DNA of 64,000 nt from Chrysomallon squamiferum. Its lineage: Eukaryota > Mollusca > Gastropoda > Neomphalida > Peltospiridae. The number at the start of each line of letters is the position of its first letter. Position 1 is the first letter of the stretch. Shown piece by piece: positions 1 through 10,870 of the stretch. The DNA lies in assembly GCA_012295275.1 (NCBI GenBank), contig CM022670.1, positions 23,944,255 through 24,008,254 on the forward strand. The letters run 5' to 3'. The position numbers and the translations under genes are program-made. Under the pieces are notes generated by a model. The model had not been told where the DNA came from, made no database searches, and saw only the letters and a list, made by a program, of their open reading frames with translations.

Positions 1-33
1 AACTTATATTTGTTGGTATTTTGTCTTTTTTAG

Positions 34-1717
34 TTACTGAACGACCGAAGCAGGCGCAAGAACTTCTTCAACACGTTCACCTGACCAGTATTGATGCGTA
101 AGTTTTTCTTAACCTATCTTAATTTCTTATAACTTAAATATATACTGCCCTATATAAAAAATATAAAAAGACAGAGAATACTTTAAAAACGGTATTTTGA
201 TACACTTGCTTGTTATTATAGTTTATTTAATAATTATTTTGTTGTTTTTCAGTATTGTTACCGTTGGTGGAGATGGGATATTTTGTGAATGTTTAAGCGG
301 CTTGATAATGAGAACGCAAACGGATGCCGGGATAGATTTTAATGATCCGGACGTTGAAGCAATTCCATCACAAATTCCTATTGGAATTATACCAGCAGGT
401 ACATTTACTTTATCCGAAACTTGTTTCTTCAAATGTAACTGACTAAAAAAAAAAAAATTTAACACTTATGACATATGGATATCATGATATTACTAGTTTT
501 CAATATTCTTCATAATAAATACAGTTAAAAAAAAACATATATATTGTTTACTATAATTTAGTGTATTTATTTCAAAGGATCAGGTGATGTTACTGTTCAG
601 TATCTTCATGGAAATCGAGACCCGTTGACAGCTGCCATCCATATTGCATTAGGTATGGTGTTGTTTCTTTTTCTTCTTCTTCTTCATGCCAAAAGAAACA
701 GTTCCCTAGACTACTGAAGAACAGACATCATAAATGTTTTACAGTACTATAAAAGTATTCGTTTCTCTTGCTGACGCTGGAAAATCCGTTTTGATTTATT
801 CTGTAAAAATAGACAAGCACTTTACTGACAGTTTTAATGTCATTCTGTACGTATATTTAAAAAATGTGTTTATTCTACAGGCAAAACGCGCAAAGCGAGC
901 GCTGCCAGTGTTCACGAAGGCAGGAGGTTGTGCCTTTACTCCGGTCTTCTAGTTGGATTTGGTTTTTTCGGTGACATCATGAACGACTGTGATAAATTCA
1001 GATGGATGGGAACAACCCGCTTCAGCAGTAAGTCGTCCACCGTTTACAAGTTTATTACCTTCTTTAACGTTCAACATTATTTTCAATTTTTACTTCTGAT
1101 CCCAGTCGCCTTTTGACATCTTTGGCGGTCACGAAACCTTCTGTAATACTGAATTACGGGTTGTAATGTTTGCGCAGTTAACTATTATTATATAGCAAAT
1201 TCACCACATCTATCGTAATTATTAATTTTAGTAATATCTCGTTTGGTACCACGATTTTTAAACTTTATTTCATTTTATTATTATTATTATTATTATTTAA
1301 AAAAAAATTTAGGAGTATATTCCATACATTTTGAAAATAAAGTTTTATGTGTATATATATATATATATATATATGAAATTTATGTTTTAGTAATTCCGCT
1401 TGCCACCATTCTTCGACGTCGTCTTTTCAACGCTAACGTTGAGTATCTGCCGCTGGATTCCTCTGAATGGCAAAACGTCAACGTGAAGGGCAAACTGTAC
1501 GGCGTCGACACCTACACGATAACACGGAAGGCTAAACACGGTCGCAGCGTACTGACGCAGTGCTTCGGCGACGATGCTCTTACGATGTATCTCACAAGCA
1601 AGTGCACGTTCTCCCAGCACTTGAAACAGCTGTATAAAACCAAGAACTACAAAAGTGATTGTGTAAGTATAAAATGTTATCTACTTGTACATCAGCCGTG
1701 TGTGGAAACTGGTGTTG

Positions 1718-1748
<31 letters not shown>

Positions 1749-1968
1749 TTATTTTTTTTGAATTTTTACTTTTTTACTTATTATATTAACTTTTGTTGTT
1801 GTTCTTTTTCTTTATATTTTAAATTATTTAATTTAATTTTTATATTTATAAAATATAAAATCATAACATTATAATAATGGAAATCCTAAAAGACATTTAT
1901 ATATATAATTTTAAATCATCATTATTTGTTTATTTTATTTATTTATTTATTATTATTATTATTATTTG

Positions 1969-2019
<51 letters not shown>

Positions 2020-2266
2020 TCAGTTCGACTATGATTTCATTGACCAATACAGAGTTAAAGCGTACAGGGTCAAAATTAATGGTGCTGCATCAGTAACGAC
2101 CAGTGAAGGAGAAACTGTTTTGACTGACAAATACTACATCAACTGCGACGGCGAAGTCATAACGCTGTCAAAACCAGAATTCCAAGTCCGCATGCACAAA
2201 CAAATAGTCCCGCTATATGGAAGTGAAATACAAACTGAGCCATCTTTAAGATTTCTCCCTAAATGA
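34..2266 (+). CDS. CERK: Ceramide kinase-like lipid kinase, 3' part of gene (6 exons)
   Basis: Lipid kinase of the diacylglycerol/sphingosine/ceramide kinase superfamily; ceramide kinase makes ceramide-1-phosphate at membranes. Exons read as 34-97, 253-398, 578-652, 881-1027, 1391-1662 and 2024-2266 (TGA 2264-2266). All introns are GT..AG and phases join without a stop, giving about 314 residues. The first visible exon starts mid-codon after an acceptor, so the N-terminal part (PH-like region in the family) lies outside the window. Recognisable CERK blocks are the nucleotide loop VGGDGIFCECLSGLI, then IPIGIIPAGSG, then GLLVGFGFFGDIMND followed by KFRWMG, and the C-terminal INCDGEV block. The region that holds the CxxxCxxC insert in vertebrate CERK is short here and has no such motif, so the protein is smaller than human CERK. 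Family assignment is firm; exact substrate is inferred. A CERK paralogue is the main alternative. Confidence 0.85.
1965..2020. repeat. (ATT)n microsatellite next to CERK exon 6 acceptor
   Basis: Near-perfect ATT/TTA trinucleotide run ending just before the CAG acceptor of the last CERK exon, so it replaces a conventional polypyrimidine tract. Confidence 0.9.
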
Positions 2267-2830
2267 GACTGATTCAAGAAGAATTTCCCCGTTCGAAAAT
2301 GCGTTGCCTAATGGAATGTGTTGTCTCCCTTTTAGCAAGCGATCGTAAAAAAAAATATAGGGTTTGCTGGACGTCGGACATTCTGAGAACAAACAAGATG
2401 GACAAAAACAGTGTGAAAACAAAATGATCTGTAAGCGCGAGAAATAAATGTAAAGAAAAGAGGAAACGAAAGAAAGGAGATCATTTATGACAGTATATTC
2501 CACTGACAGTCTTACAACACATGCAGTCAGTCACTCGATGTACCTCTTTATATTACAATAATCAATGCAAAGATGTTTAAGGTATCTTCAGAACGCCATA
2601 ATGATCTTACGTATGTTTCATAGGTATTGTCAGGGTTTTATTTTATATTTTATTTTATTTTATTTTTTTTATAAATTGTTATATTGTGATAATGCATAAC
2701 AAACGAAAATATTGTATTGTTTAATTATCATAAATCCAACAAATTATTTTTAACTTTGCTTTATTTATTATGTAAAAATGGAGAATAAGATGAGATCGTA
2801 TTTTTCATTAATAAACATCAGATTATTTAA
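2267..2830 (+). other. Downstream/3' UTR of the CERK-like gene
   Basis: Non-coding sequence after the stop codon at 2264-2266. AATAAA hexamers at 2443-2448 and 2810-2815 are candidate polyadenylation signals; which is used cannot be told from sequence. The rest is AT-rich without readable ORFs. Confidence 0.4.
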
Positions 2831-3012
2831 ATCGTTTAGTTTGTTTTTATTTCATTATATTTCTGTATGTATGAGTGTTTGAGTGAATGTATATATTTCT
2901 TCTTTTCTCTTTTTCTTTTTTAAATTTTGCTTCACTTTTTAACAAAATTAACAAAAACATTTTTAAATAGTGTTCAGGATAGCTTAAAGAGTAACAACAA
3001 CAACAATAACAA

Positions 3013-3043
<31 letters not shown>

Positions 3044-3297
3044 ACAACTGTATCTTTTCATCAGGCAATTTTTCTTTCTCTATGAATTATGTTGACTAAA
3101 TATAAAAGACCTCTGGTTGAAACGATAAAAATACGTATTCTCCTCCCGCTGTGTTCGTGATATTTCGTTACTTTCCGTCAAGTAAACACTTGAATACCTT
3201 TTTTCTTCCAGATGATTTAACACATTAAGTTTTTATGACAACAACAATAAGTTTACGATAAAGACAAAAATAGAAAAAAGAAAACAGATGAGTTTGT

Positions 3298-3299
<2 letters not shown>
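2831..3299. other. Intergenic, nothing recognised
   Basis: AT-rich spacer with a short (ATT)n run near 3013-3039. No coding-like reading frame or transposon signature seen. Confidence 0.5.

Positions 3300-3381
<82 letters not shown>
3300..3381. repeat. (GA)n dinucleotide microsatellite
   Basis: About 40 uninterrupted GA/AG units. No associated gene or element visible. Confidence 0.97.
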
Positions 3382-3385
<4 letters not shown>

Positions 3386-3999
3386 CAGAAAGAAATACCA
3401 AATTTAATTCTTCATAAATACTAATTTTATCAATAAACTTTATATATTATCCATTGATATCTCTCTCTCTCAACCTCTCTGCAGTTTTTTTCTTTTTGGT
3501 TTGCTCTTCTCTCCCTCTTTCTAATCCACCATCTACATCTAAACAAATAAAAATGATGATAATGAAATGCATAATAATACTCAAATTTGTTCCGCCATTT
3601 AATTATCTACTGTTTATGAAATAATGTATATCCCTAGTAATAATAAATCTTGTTTTTACAAGTACTTTATAACACCGGGTTATTTGAAAGATTTTAAACA
3701 GACGATCCTTTCTTATCGATTGCATGTCTTTGTCTTTTGTGAAATGATCAATAGAATCAGACTTGGTAATATATTCTTACGTTCTCGTTTGCAACAAAAA
3801 CATATTCTATATAATTTGTTTACAGCAACTGTTGCAAACTTCTTCCTGTGGACTTCCAAATAAACTGGGGGCCCAAGTTTTGATGTCATATCTTTCAGGT
3901 TTACTTGGAATGAACCTTCTTCAGCAATCGTCACCTAATGAGTGAGCCGGAGTAGAAACGCGTTGGGTAAAAGCAGTTTGCTCGAATCTGTTGCATGTA

Positions 4000-4240
4000 A
4001 TCTAATCATAAATTAATTTTTGACCACATTTTTTAACGCTCCAGAATTCTCGAACATTCATATTCGTGCCTTTGAGAATGCCAATTAAAATTACCAAAGC
4101 AAGACATTTCTTTCGGTCAGATTCAGTAATTGGCTTTAGATTTGTCCTCTGGTTCTGAAAATGGTCATTTGTGCACTCCAGAATTCTGTGCATCATTGAA
4201 TTTTTGGAAAGCTGATGACGCTCTACCGGTCTGCTGTAAA
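4000..4240 (-). pseudogene. piggyBac-type transposase fragment
   Basis: On the minus strand a frame running from about 4240 to the stop near 4003 reads MMHRILECTNDHF, then LKPITESDRKKCLALVILIG, then REFWS. The spacing of the IxExTN motif, the KPIT block, the ALxxLIGI helix and the (Y/F)WS motif matches the N-terminal part of the piggyBac DDE transposase domain (DDE_Tnp_1_7). The catalytic aspartates are not present; the frame ends soon after FWS. No TTAA-flanked termini were found. It is a truncated relic, not an active element. Confidence 0.6.
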
Positions 4241-4862
4241 CACGTCATTAGTGTGACTCCAGATCGTTGCTTGAATGTGTTTTCAGCACTCAGCACGATT
4301 CTTCTAAACGAGACGGTATCCCATTGTATCCCCATTTTTATCTTAAAACGTCGTTTCATCAAATGGATTTGGGTTTGCATCATCACCGCTGGTAAACTCT
4401 CTTTGTTAATTATTGTCGTTGTTACTGATTTCCTTTCACAACTAAAACTGATGTAACTGCTATTACTATTACTATTTTTTTTTATTACATTTGTATTGCT
4501 TTTTTATTACATGTATTATAGTTAAGCTTGGATAGCTCCAGATTTTTTGTCATTTGAGATTTGGTCTGGTCGCGACTTCAGTTACTAATAATTAGTAATA
4601 ATGACCTTCGAATAATACAAGTTATATGATAAAATCTTTATTTATAATAGTTGTAAACCTCTATTTACTGGAAGTTGTTCACGGTCACAGACTACTGATT
4701 TAATTGAAATTATACTTCGAAAAGACAAAGTGCTGAAATGGTGAAGCTATTGATTCCCTTGGTAAATACAGAATAATGGGTCGTTGATTAACCGGAACGA
4801 AATATGACCGCCTGCATTGTCTGTTTATTTTGTGTTGTTTTTTGTTTTTTCATAAATGGTAT

Positions 4863-4899
<37 letters not shown>

Positions 4900-4902
4900 G
4901 TT

Positions 4903-4938
<36 letters not shown>

Positions 4939-7375
4939 TTATTGTGTCTTTATGTAATACATAACTGCGAGACAGACTTCAAAAGAACTTTTGTTAACGA
5001 TTTCTTTAAGATTTCTTTAAGAACACAGCCAGTTTCATAAATAACTTTTATTGATAATGTTATTTTGAATTGGTGATTTTATTTGATAATCATCATACTT
5101 ATAAGTATTCTTGTTTTAATAACTAATTTAGTTATAGTGCTTTTTTGTACAATATTTGCGACTTAAAACAGTTTTGTCGTATATGTGCAAAATTTTTAAT
5201 AATTGTTCAGTACATCTATTAATACTTCAGTACGGATTGATTACGTTCCGCAAAGTTTATCAATCCGAAAATGCATAAACGTGATAATTATTATCGGTTG
5301 TGGGTTTCAATTTGTTTTCGCTAATGTATGTACATGCATGTATAGTCTGTTGTTGTTGTTTTTTGCCTTGTTACATATCAGTAAACGTATTTTCTTATAC
5401 ATATATGTGTATGAGCACATTTATGTCCAAATCATATTTGATTTATTTTGTTATTTACTTAGATTACCGTCGGGTCCGCAGTAAACATTTCTCCAGTAGT
5501 TTTTGCTGACCTCTTCCGTTTCGACTTAAAAGTTGACCGTGTTTATATCGTCTACCCGGTAAGTAAGTAAATAAATAAATAATATAAATAGACGTTCTTC
5601 TAGGTTTTAAATATAAACACATACTGTGTGTGAATGTACAAACCTGTACCTTTACAATATCATGGCTCATTAAAGAATGAAATATTCATTTTTATCACCA
5701 TATTATTGTACGGTTACCGTATGAAAAATCATTATTTATTTACTAGTATCCAGATGTACATAAACAGTTTCGTTATTTTTATTTTTCACTTCCTTATAGT
5801 TTTGCCTTGAGGCCTGACCTTGAAGTAAGGAAGACTTGCTGTTTTGCTGGAAAAGAAAAGTATCAGTGACCTTTGATTAAATGTATTCTTTTGTTAATTT
5901 AATGTAACTTTTTCAGGCAACCGATAATTATCAACTTTCTGATTATTTTTGTCGTTTATAAAGTTATATAACCATAGTTTAATAAGATATAACACGTGTT
6001 TTTTTTTGTTGTTTTTTTACATTTTCCGCGAATTACTATGAACTTCACTGCATGAGTACATCGAAATAAACTGGAAAACAACATAAGCAAAAATAGACAA
6101 TTTGTTTATAAATTAGGTATTTTTGGAAGCGTTATTCTACGTTAACATTAAATAAATAAATACATTTCCACTGAATGCTTCGTGAACATGGAATTCTTTA
6201 AATGCTTATGGCCGACTGCTTGCGCCTGTAGTAGGCATATGGCGTTTTATTATATATACAAGATTTATTCATACGTTTATTTGTAGAGATAAACCCAAAG
6301 GAATTTTCCTTCAAATGTTATTACCTTTACTATGATAATGAACAGAATAGGCTAAACTAACCCTTCTGTAGTTAGTAATTTTCTCGTAAAACCAATGATT
6401 ATCCTCAATGGCCTTTATTTACTTACATTAGATATATAGTTATTAAATTATGCAATATCTTCATCGGTTATTTTAAAAAGTAATTTAAAAAGAAAAAACA
6501 AGAAATAAAAATATAACTGAAAAACAAAGAAAAATCATATATCTATATATATATATACTGAAGCTAAATATTTTAATATTTATATATATCTATTTTTATT
6601 AGTTAAATAGAACTTTTGAATACAAATACACAACAAAAAACAACAACAACAAAAAGTATATATTTTGATATCGTGCTTACTTTTTGAGATACGACATTCT
6701 GAATACTGACAAAATGTGACAACATCAGCAAACGTCAGCCATTTTCGGCAGCTCATAACACACATTAACTTGATTAATTAACAAAAGACTGTGACCATAT
6801 ATATTGAGATATATATATATATTGTTTTAATAACCACAAGAAACACCTCCCAAATATTCAAGGCGGAGTGTGCCGAATAAAAAAAACAAATTAAAAAAAA
6901 AAAAAAACAAGATGACAAATCATAAAAATTTAAAAAAAAAAAAAATATTTGAAATGACAAATGTGTAAAAAATATGACTAATAATAACAACACCATTTTT
7001 GCCAGTGTCTCATTCCATGTTTGATGATCAGTGGTGCCTGGGATTTAAAAGCCTGAAAGTACTGCACCTAGAGAGCACCTGTAATTTTGTTTTGGACAAT
7101 GACCATTGTATTCTGCTTGATTATACAGTCCTCCAAGTGTGAGTCACCAGTTACCATCAGATAATTCAACTGAAAACAAGTATTAAAATTCCAACACCAA
7201 TGTTTACACCTATATGCATTTGCTTTTAAAATTGTTATCTAGTTTTAATGAATGATCATAATTATTTTTGTATTTTACTTAATATTCTTTTGTCAGTGTG
7301 TCAGATATGATATAATAATAATATTTTTTTTTTTTTTAAATTATCATATCAGTTGTATGAACATACAACACACAG
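4240..7375. other. Intergenic, low-complexity rich, no gene recognised
   Basis: Contains a T-run (about 4864-4893) followed by an (ATT)n tract (about 4910-4939), plus AT-rich sequence. Short open frames here are low-complexity or lack any familiar motif. Some non-AT-rich patches (7010-7150) may be old repeats but cannot be assigned. Confidence 0.5.
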
Positions 7376-7377
7376 AT

Positions 7378-8500
7378 AGAGTGGTACCTGTCTTGTACGG
7401 ACACCCCTTAGGGCCGAGCAAAAGTGCTTACTACATTGTAGGGGTCCTTTCATAATAGGAACAAAAATCATAGACAATTTTTTTTTTTTTAACATATTTA
7501 TAATCTTTACTCACATCCATCACACCAGTCCCCACAACAAACATAAATCATCGTGGCCGGGCATTGCCATAGCAAGCATCGAGGCTTTTCTCATAAAACA
7601 CAATTGCAAACGTTGCACGTCATAAAATTCATAATAAGCTTAAAGTATATATTTGTTTGAAACTCAAATAGAGCTCCGATTTGTATTGTCGAAAAACTCC
7701 AGTAAGACGCGGTGTTTATAAAGTATAAATATGCATGGAATGTTGTTGAATGTTTGAATTATCAAAATTATATGCCATATGATTTGAACTCGCACGGTTT
7801 GTCGGGCAATTGCAGTTCGCGGGCTCTTTGTGATTCAACAAAAACAACACTACCTGCAAGCACTATACAATGCAGGAAAGAGGCGACGCCCAGAGGCGTA
7901 TCCATGTTTTAAAGTTGAGGCGAGCGAGAGCATTGAAAAAGGCACATGACACGTACAGAATATCTTTTAAACTCATTGGACCTTCTTATTTTATATTTAA
8001 AACCAAATACAGTAAAAAAAAAAAAAAAAAAAAATTAAGATAATAATAAAGAAGAATAAGAATAAAAACATAATAATACATTTGTATTTTTTTATTTATT
8101 TTAATTTTAAATTGTGAAAGGAAAACAAAAGGAAGCAGCATGTAAAATATATGAGTCTGTTTTGTCTAAGCCTGATTCCAGCAATATATATTACTTTATT
8201 ATAATCTACAAAGGTAGCTGACTGTTATTCATTTGCAGAGCAAAGATATCGTATAAAGCTGCCGAAGAATATTATTATTTATTTTGGAGAAAACACATCC
8301 AGATTGGCATGACTATCCGCTTTGGCAGTGGAATAATAATAAAAAATACTGCCCGCGTCCGCGATGAGCAGGTGTCCGCTGGTCTACGGGACATATCTAC
8401 TGAAAAACAGTCGTGACACCTAAAAATGCCCGTATAATGTAGGTGTCCGTACATCGTAGGTGTCCGCTCATCTCGGGGGCCGCTAAAGTCAGGTATCACA
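7378..8500. mobile_element. Possible DNA-transposon relic with inverted termini of 17-bp units
   Basis: The left edge reads GTGGTACCTG then TCTTGTACGGACACC. The right edge (8400-8500), read on the minus strand, starts CTGTGATACCTGAC and continues with repeated units ending in CGGACACC. The right side is a degenerate tandem of about 17 bp built on GTGTCCG (copies begin near 8371, 8442 and 8459, with a variant near 8350); the left edge carries the same unit inverted. Termini plus subterminal repeats suggest a decayed non-autonomous DNA element. No transposase frame was found inside, and both edges could instead belong to separate copies. Confidence 0.4.
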
Positions 8501-8509
8501 GTATATGAT

Positions 8510-9890
8510 CCACATTCTGGAAGTTTGGATCTTGCTTAACATTTTACAGTTTCCAAATTTCTTCACAGCTTTTTCCTTAATATTCATCCAGCAGAGCTGT
8601 AGCTAATTGTGTCTCAAAATTGTATTTATAGCAGTGACTTCTTAAAATTCAGTTTTTATGATAATTTTTCAAGAGATGTAACTACTAAGTCACTTTAGTA
8701 AGATAAAAATGTATCACATTTATAATGTTTATAAAACCTTCAATATTTGGATGGATATTTTTTATTATAAGCCTATCGCAATAAATAGTACCAACATTTA
8801 CCTTCCCTTAAAAAGGCATCATAAAGCTAAAAATATAATTCGATTTCGTGGTCACAGATAGAAATACCACCTTAAAGTAATATGATAAATAATGGTTATT
8901 GAAGTGCAGTGAAGTTTCTCCCTACCACTTCTTGTTTTAAGTATGTTACAATGGTAAACAGATACAAAGTGTATGGCTGCTTTAAAAGGTGCTAGAACTC
9001 CAAGAATTTCGAAAATATTCGCCAATATAGCAATCATGGAAGCCTTTGGTTAAATGTACAATTTAAAATAATGATCGTTTCCCAAACTGTCATAAACCTT
9101 TTTGTTTCTGTTTGTATAATAAAAATAAAATTAAAAAAATAAAATTAAAAAAATAAAATTAAAAAAATCTTTAAAATGGCACTTATCTACTAATTAATTG
9201 GTGTTTTTTTTAAGTATTTTGTTTGTTTGTTATGGTGTTTCTTTTGACATGGTGAAATCTTTTTTTGTTCAAGATGGCTGTTGAATGTGTGGAGTTCTGA
9301 CCAATATGATTTTGTACACACAGACAACATATTAAAGTAACACTCCGAAATAAAACTAATGATACAATGGGAATAAAACTTTAGTACTAGTAATACTAAC
9401 TGTGTTATTTTTGTGAACTAATCTATTATTTAAGAATTTATAATGACTATACAGTTAGCTGTTGACATTTCTTACAGTTTATCCAAATAACGTTGAACTT
9501 AAAATAATTACAGTTATTATGTATAATTAATTTAAGGCTGATAATTAAATAAAACAACAAACTGTAACAAAGTGCCTACTAATAAGATCAAGATCTAAAC
9601 CATAACAATATTAACAAATGACATGAAATCATAAAATTTAATTCTATTTCCAGTGACTGAATTTTTTCTGTTTACTTCTAACCATCTTGAAAATGACTGT
9701 TTAAACATAACATTACGTTCAATGCAGTCATCGTTAGTCTAAATTGTAGAATAATAATAATAATACAATTTTGCTTCCAAATAAGATTTTTAAATTATAA
9801 GTTAAGGAAAAACAGAAAACCCGAACATATTAAAAGCAATACTAATAAATAAAACATCTCTCTCCTGCACAAAAAGAACTGCGTTAATAT
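8510..9890. other. Intergenic, nothing recognised
   Basis: AT-rich sequence with a short tandem AAAATTAAAAAAAT-like run near 9121-9170. No coding or repeat-family signal that I can support. Confidence 0.5.
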
Positions 9891-10269
9891 CAGCAACTTC
9901 TTTGTTTACCTTTAACCTCGAGGGATCCCATCTTCAACTATTGGAAGTCCTTCGCAAACACCTCGAAGAGCCAGGAGAAGAGGAAGTAAAGTTATTATCA
10001 ACATAATGCACTAGAATGCTGAGGGAGTTTCAAACAAGAAACCAGAGCTTCAGCACTTTATGCAAGTTACTGTGGTTACAACAAGACTGATAGAAGATGA
10101 AAGAAGTTAGAAGTATATGACTCTTATTTGAATGAAAAACGTAAAACTGCACACAATGAACTGACCCCGAGTAAGGGGAGAAGTAGAGTCTAATCCAAGC
10201 CAAAACAACAACCTAAACATTCAGCATCCTAAAGTCATATAGCCGAGAACCAAGTTTAGATCCAAGCAA

Positions 10270-10870
10270 AAAAACTGGCGAGACAAAACTTCTGCACTGA
10301 ACCTTGAAAAGGATTGAACCAAATTATGGAAACTTACAAAAAACTAAATGAGGAAAAATCCCATGGACAGAAGATCACTCTAATGGAGGATGGAAATGTA
10401 CTCACTGATAAGAAGTCTGCTAACCTTTTAGCAAACACCTCTGCCAAGCACAGTGACATTACCATCACAACAACTTTTTTTATTTTTATCTTTATTAACC
10501 ATCACAACAACTCAGATGAAAAACGTACAAAAGAAACAAAAAGAAACGGTTTCGAACACTGCACAAACCATGCTGGAGAGGTTGAGGCTCTCATTCACGC
10601 TGCCAAAATCATCAGCACCAGAGAGAACTGCACACATTTCATCTTCTTCACAGACGCTCTCTCTGACTTCCAGGCTCTTGAAAACAAGTTAGAAACATTC
10701 AGAAGCCTACATCCTATCATAGTATCAAGCAAGTATTACAATGGATCCCAGCATGACTCTAAATGAGAATACAGACAGACTGACAGAACTAGGTGCAGGT
10801 ACTGAACAAGAGGATAACTGGGTGACATACGAAGAGATGAAATCAATTATTAAATCTCTTTATGATAACA
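10270..10870 (+). pseudogene. Scrambled LINE-like retrotransposon remnant (RT linker and RNase H pieces)
   Basis: Two plus-strand blocks resemble parts of a non-LTR retrotransposon polyprotein with an RNase H domain. Around 10270-10460 the frame (with a frameshift near 10325) gives NWRDKTSALNLEK and then KKLNEEKSHGQKITLMEDGN. Around 10555-10745 it gives HAGEVEALIHAAKIIS and FIFFTDALSDFQALENKL, matching the Glu- and Asp-bearing RNase H motifs. A further piece near 10760-10870 (DRLTELGAG.. and VTYEEMKSIIKSL) is out of normal order. The reverse transcriptase core is absent. The blocks are brought together by deletion and rearrangement, so no function remains. Confidence 0.6.

Noticed and set aside
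1243-1761. 172-codon ORF overlapping CERK exon 5
   Set aside because: Only 1391-1662 is coding by similarity and splice sites; the ends translate low-complexity intron repeats.
3300-3381. Regular repeat considered as a CRISPR-like array
   Set aside because: It is a pure GA dinucleotide run with no spacers; no CRISPR or prokaryotic features occur in the window.
7697-7935. Relatively GC-richer patch considered as an exon or tRNA-derived SINE
   Set aside because: No A/B-box arrangement, cloverleaf or protein similarity could be identified.
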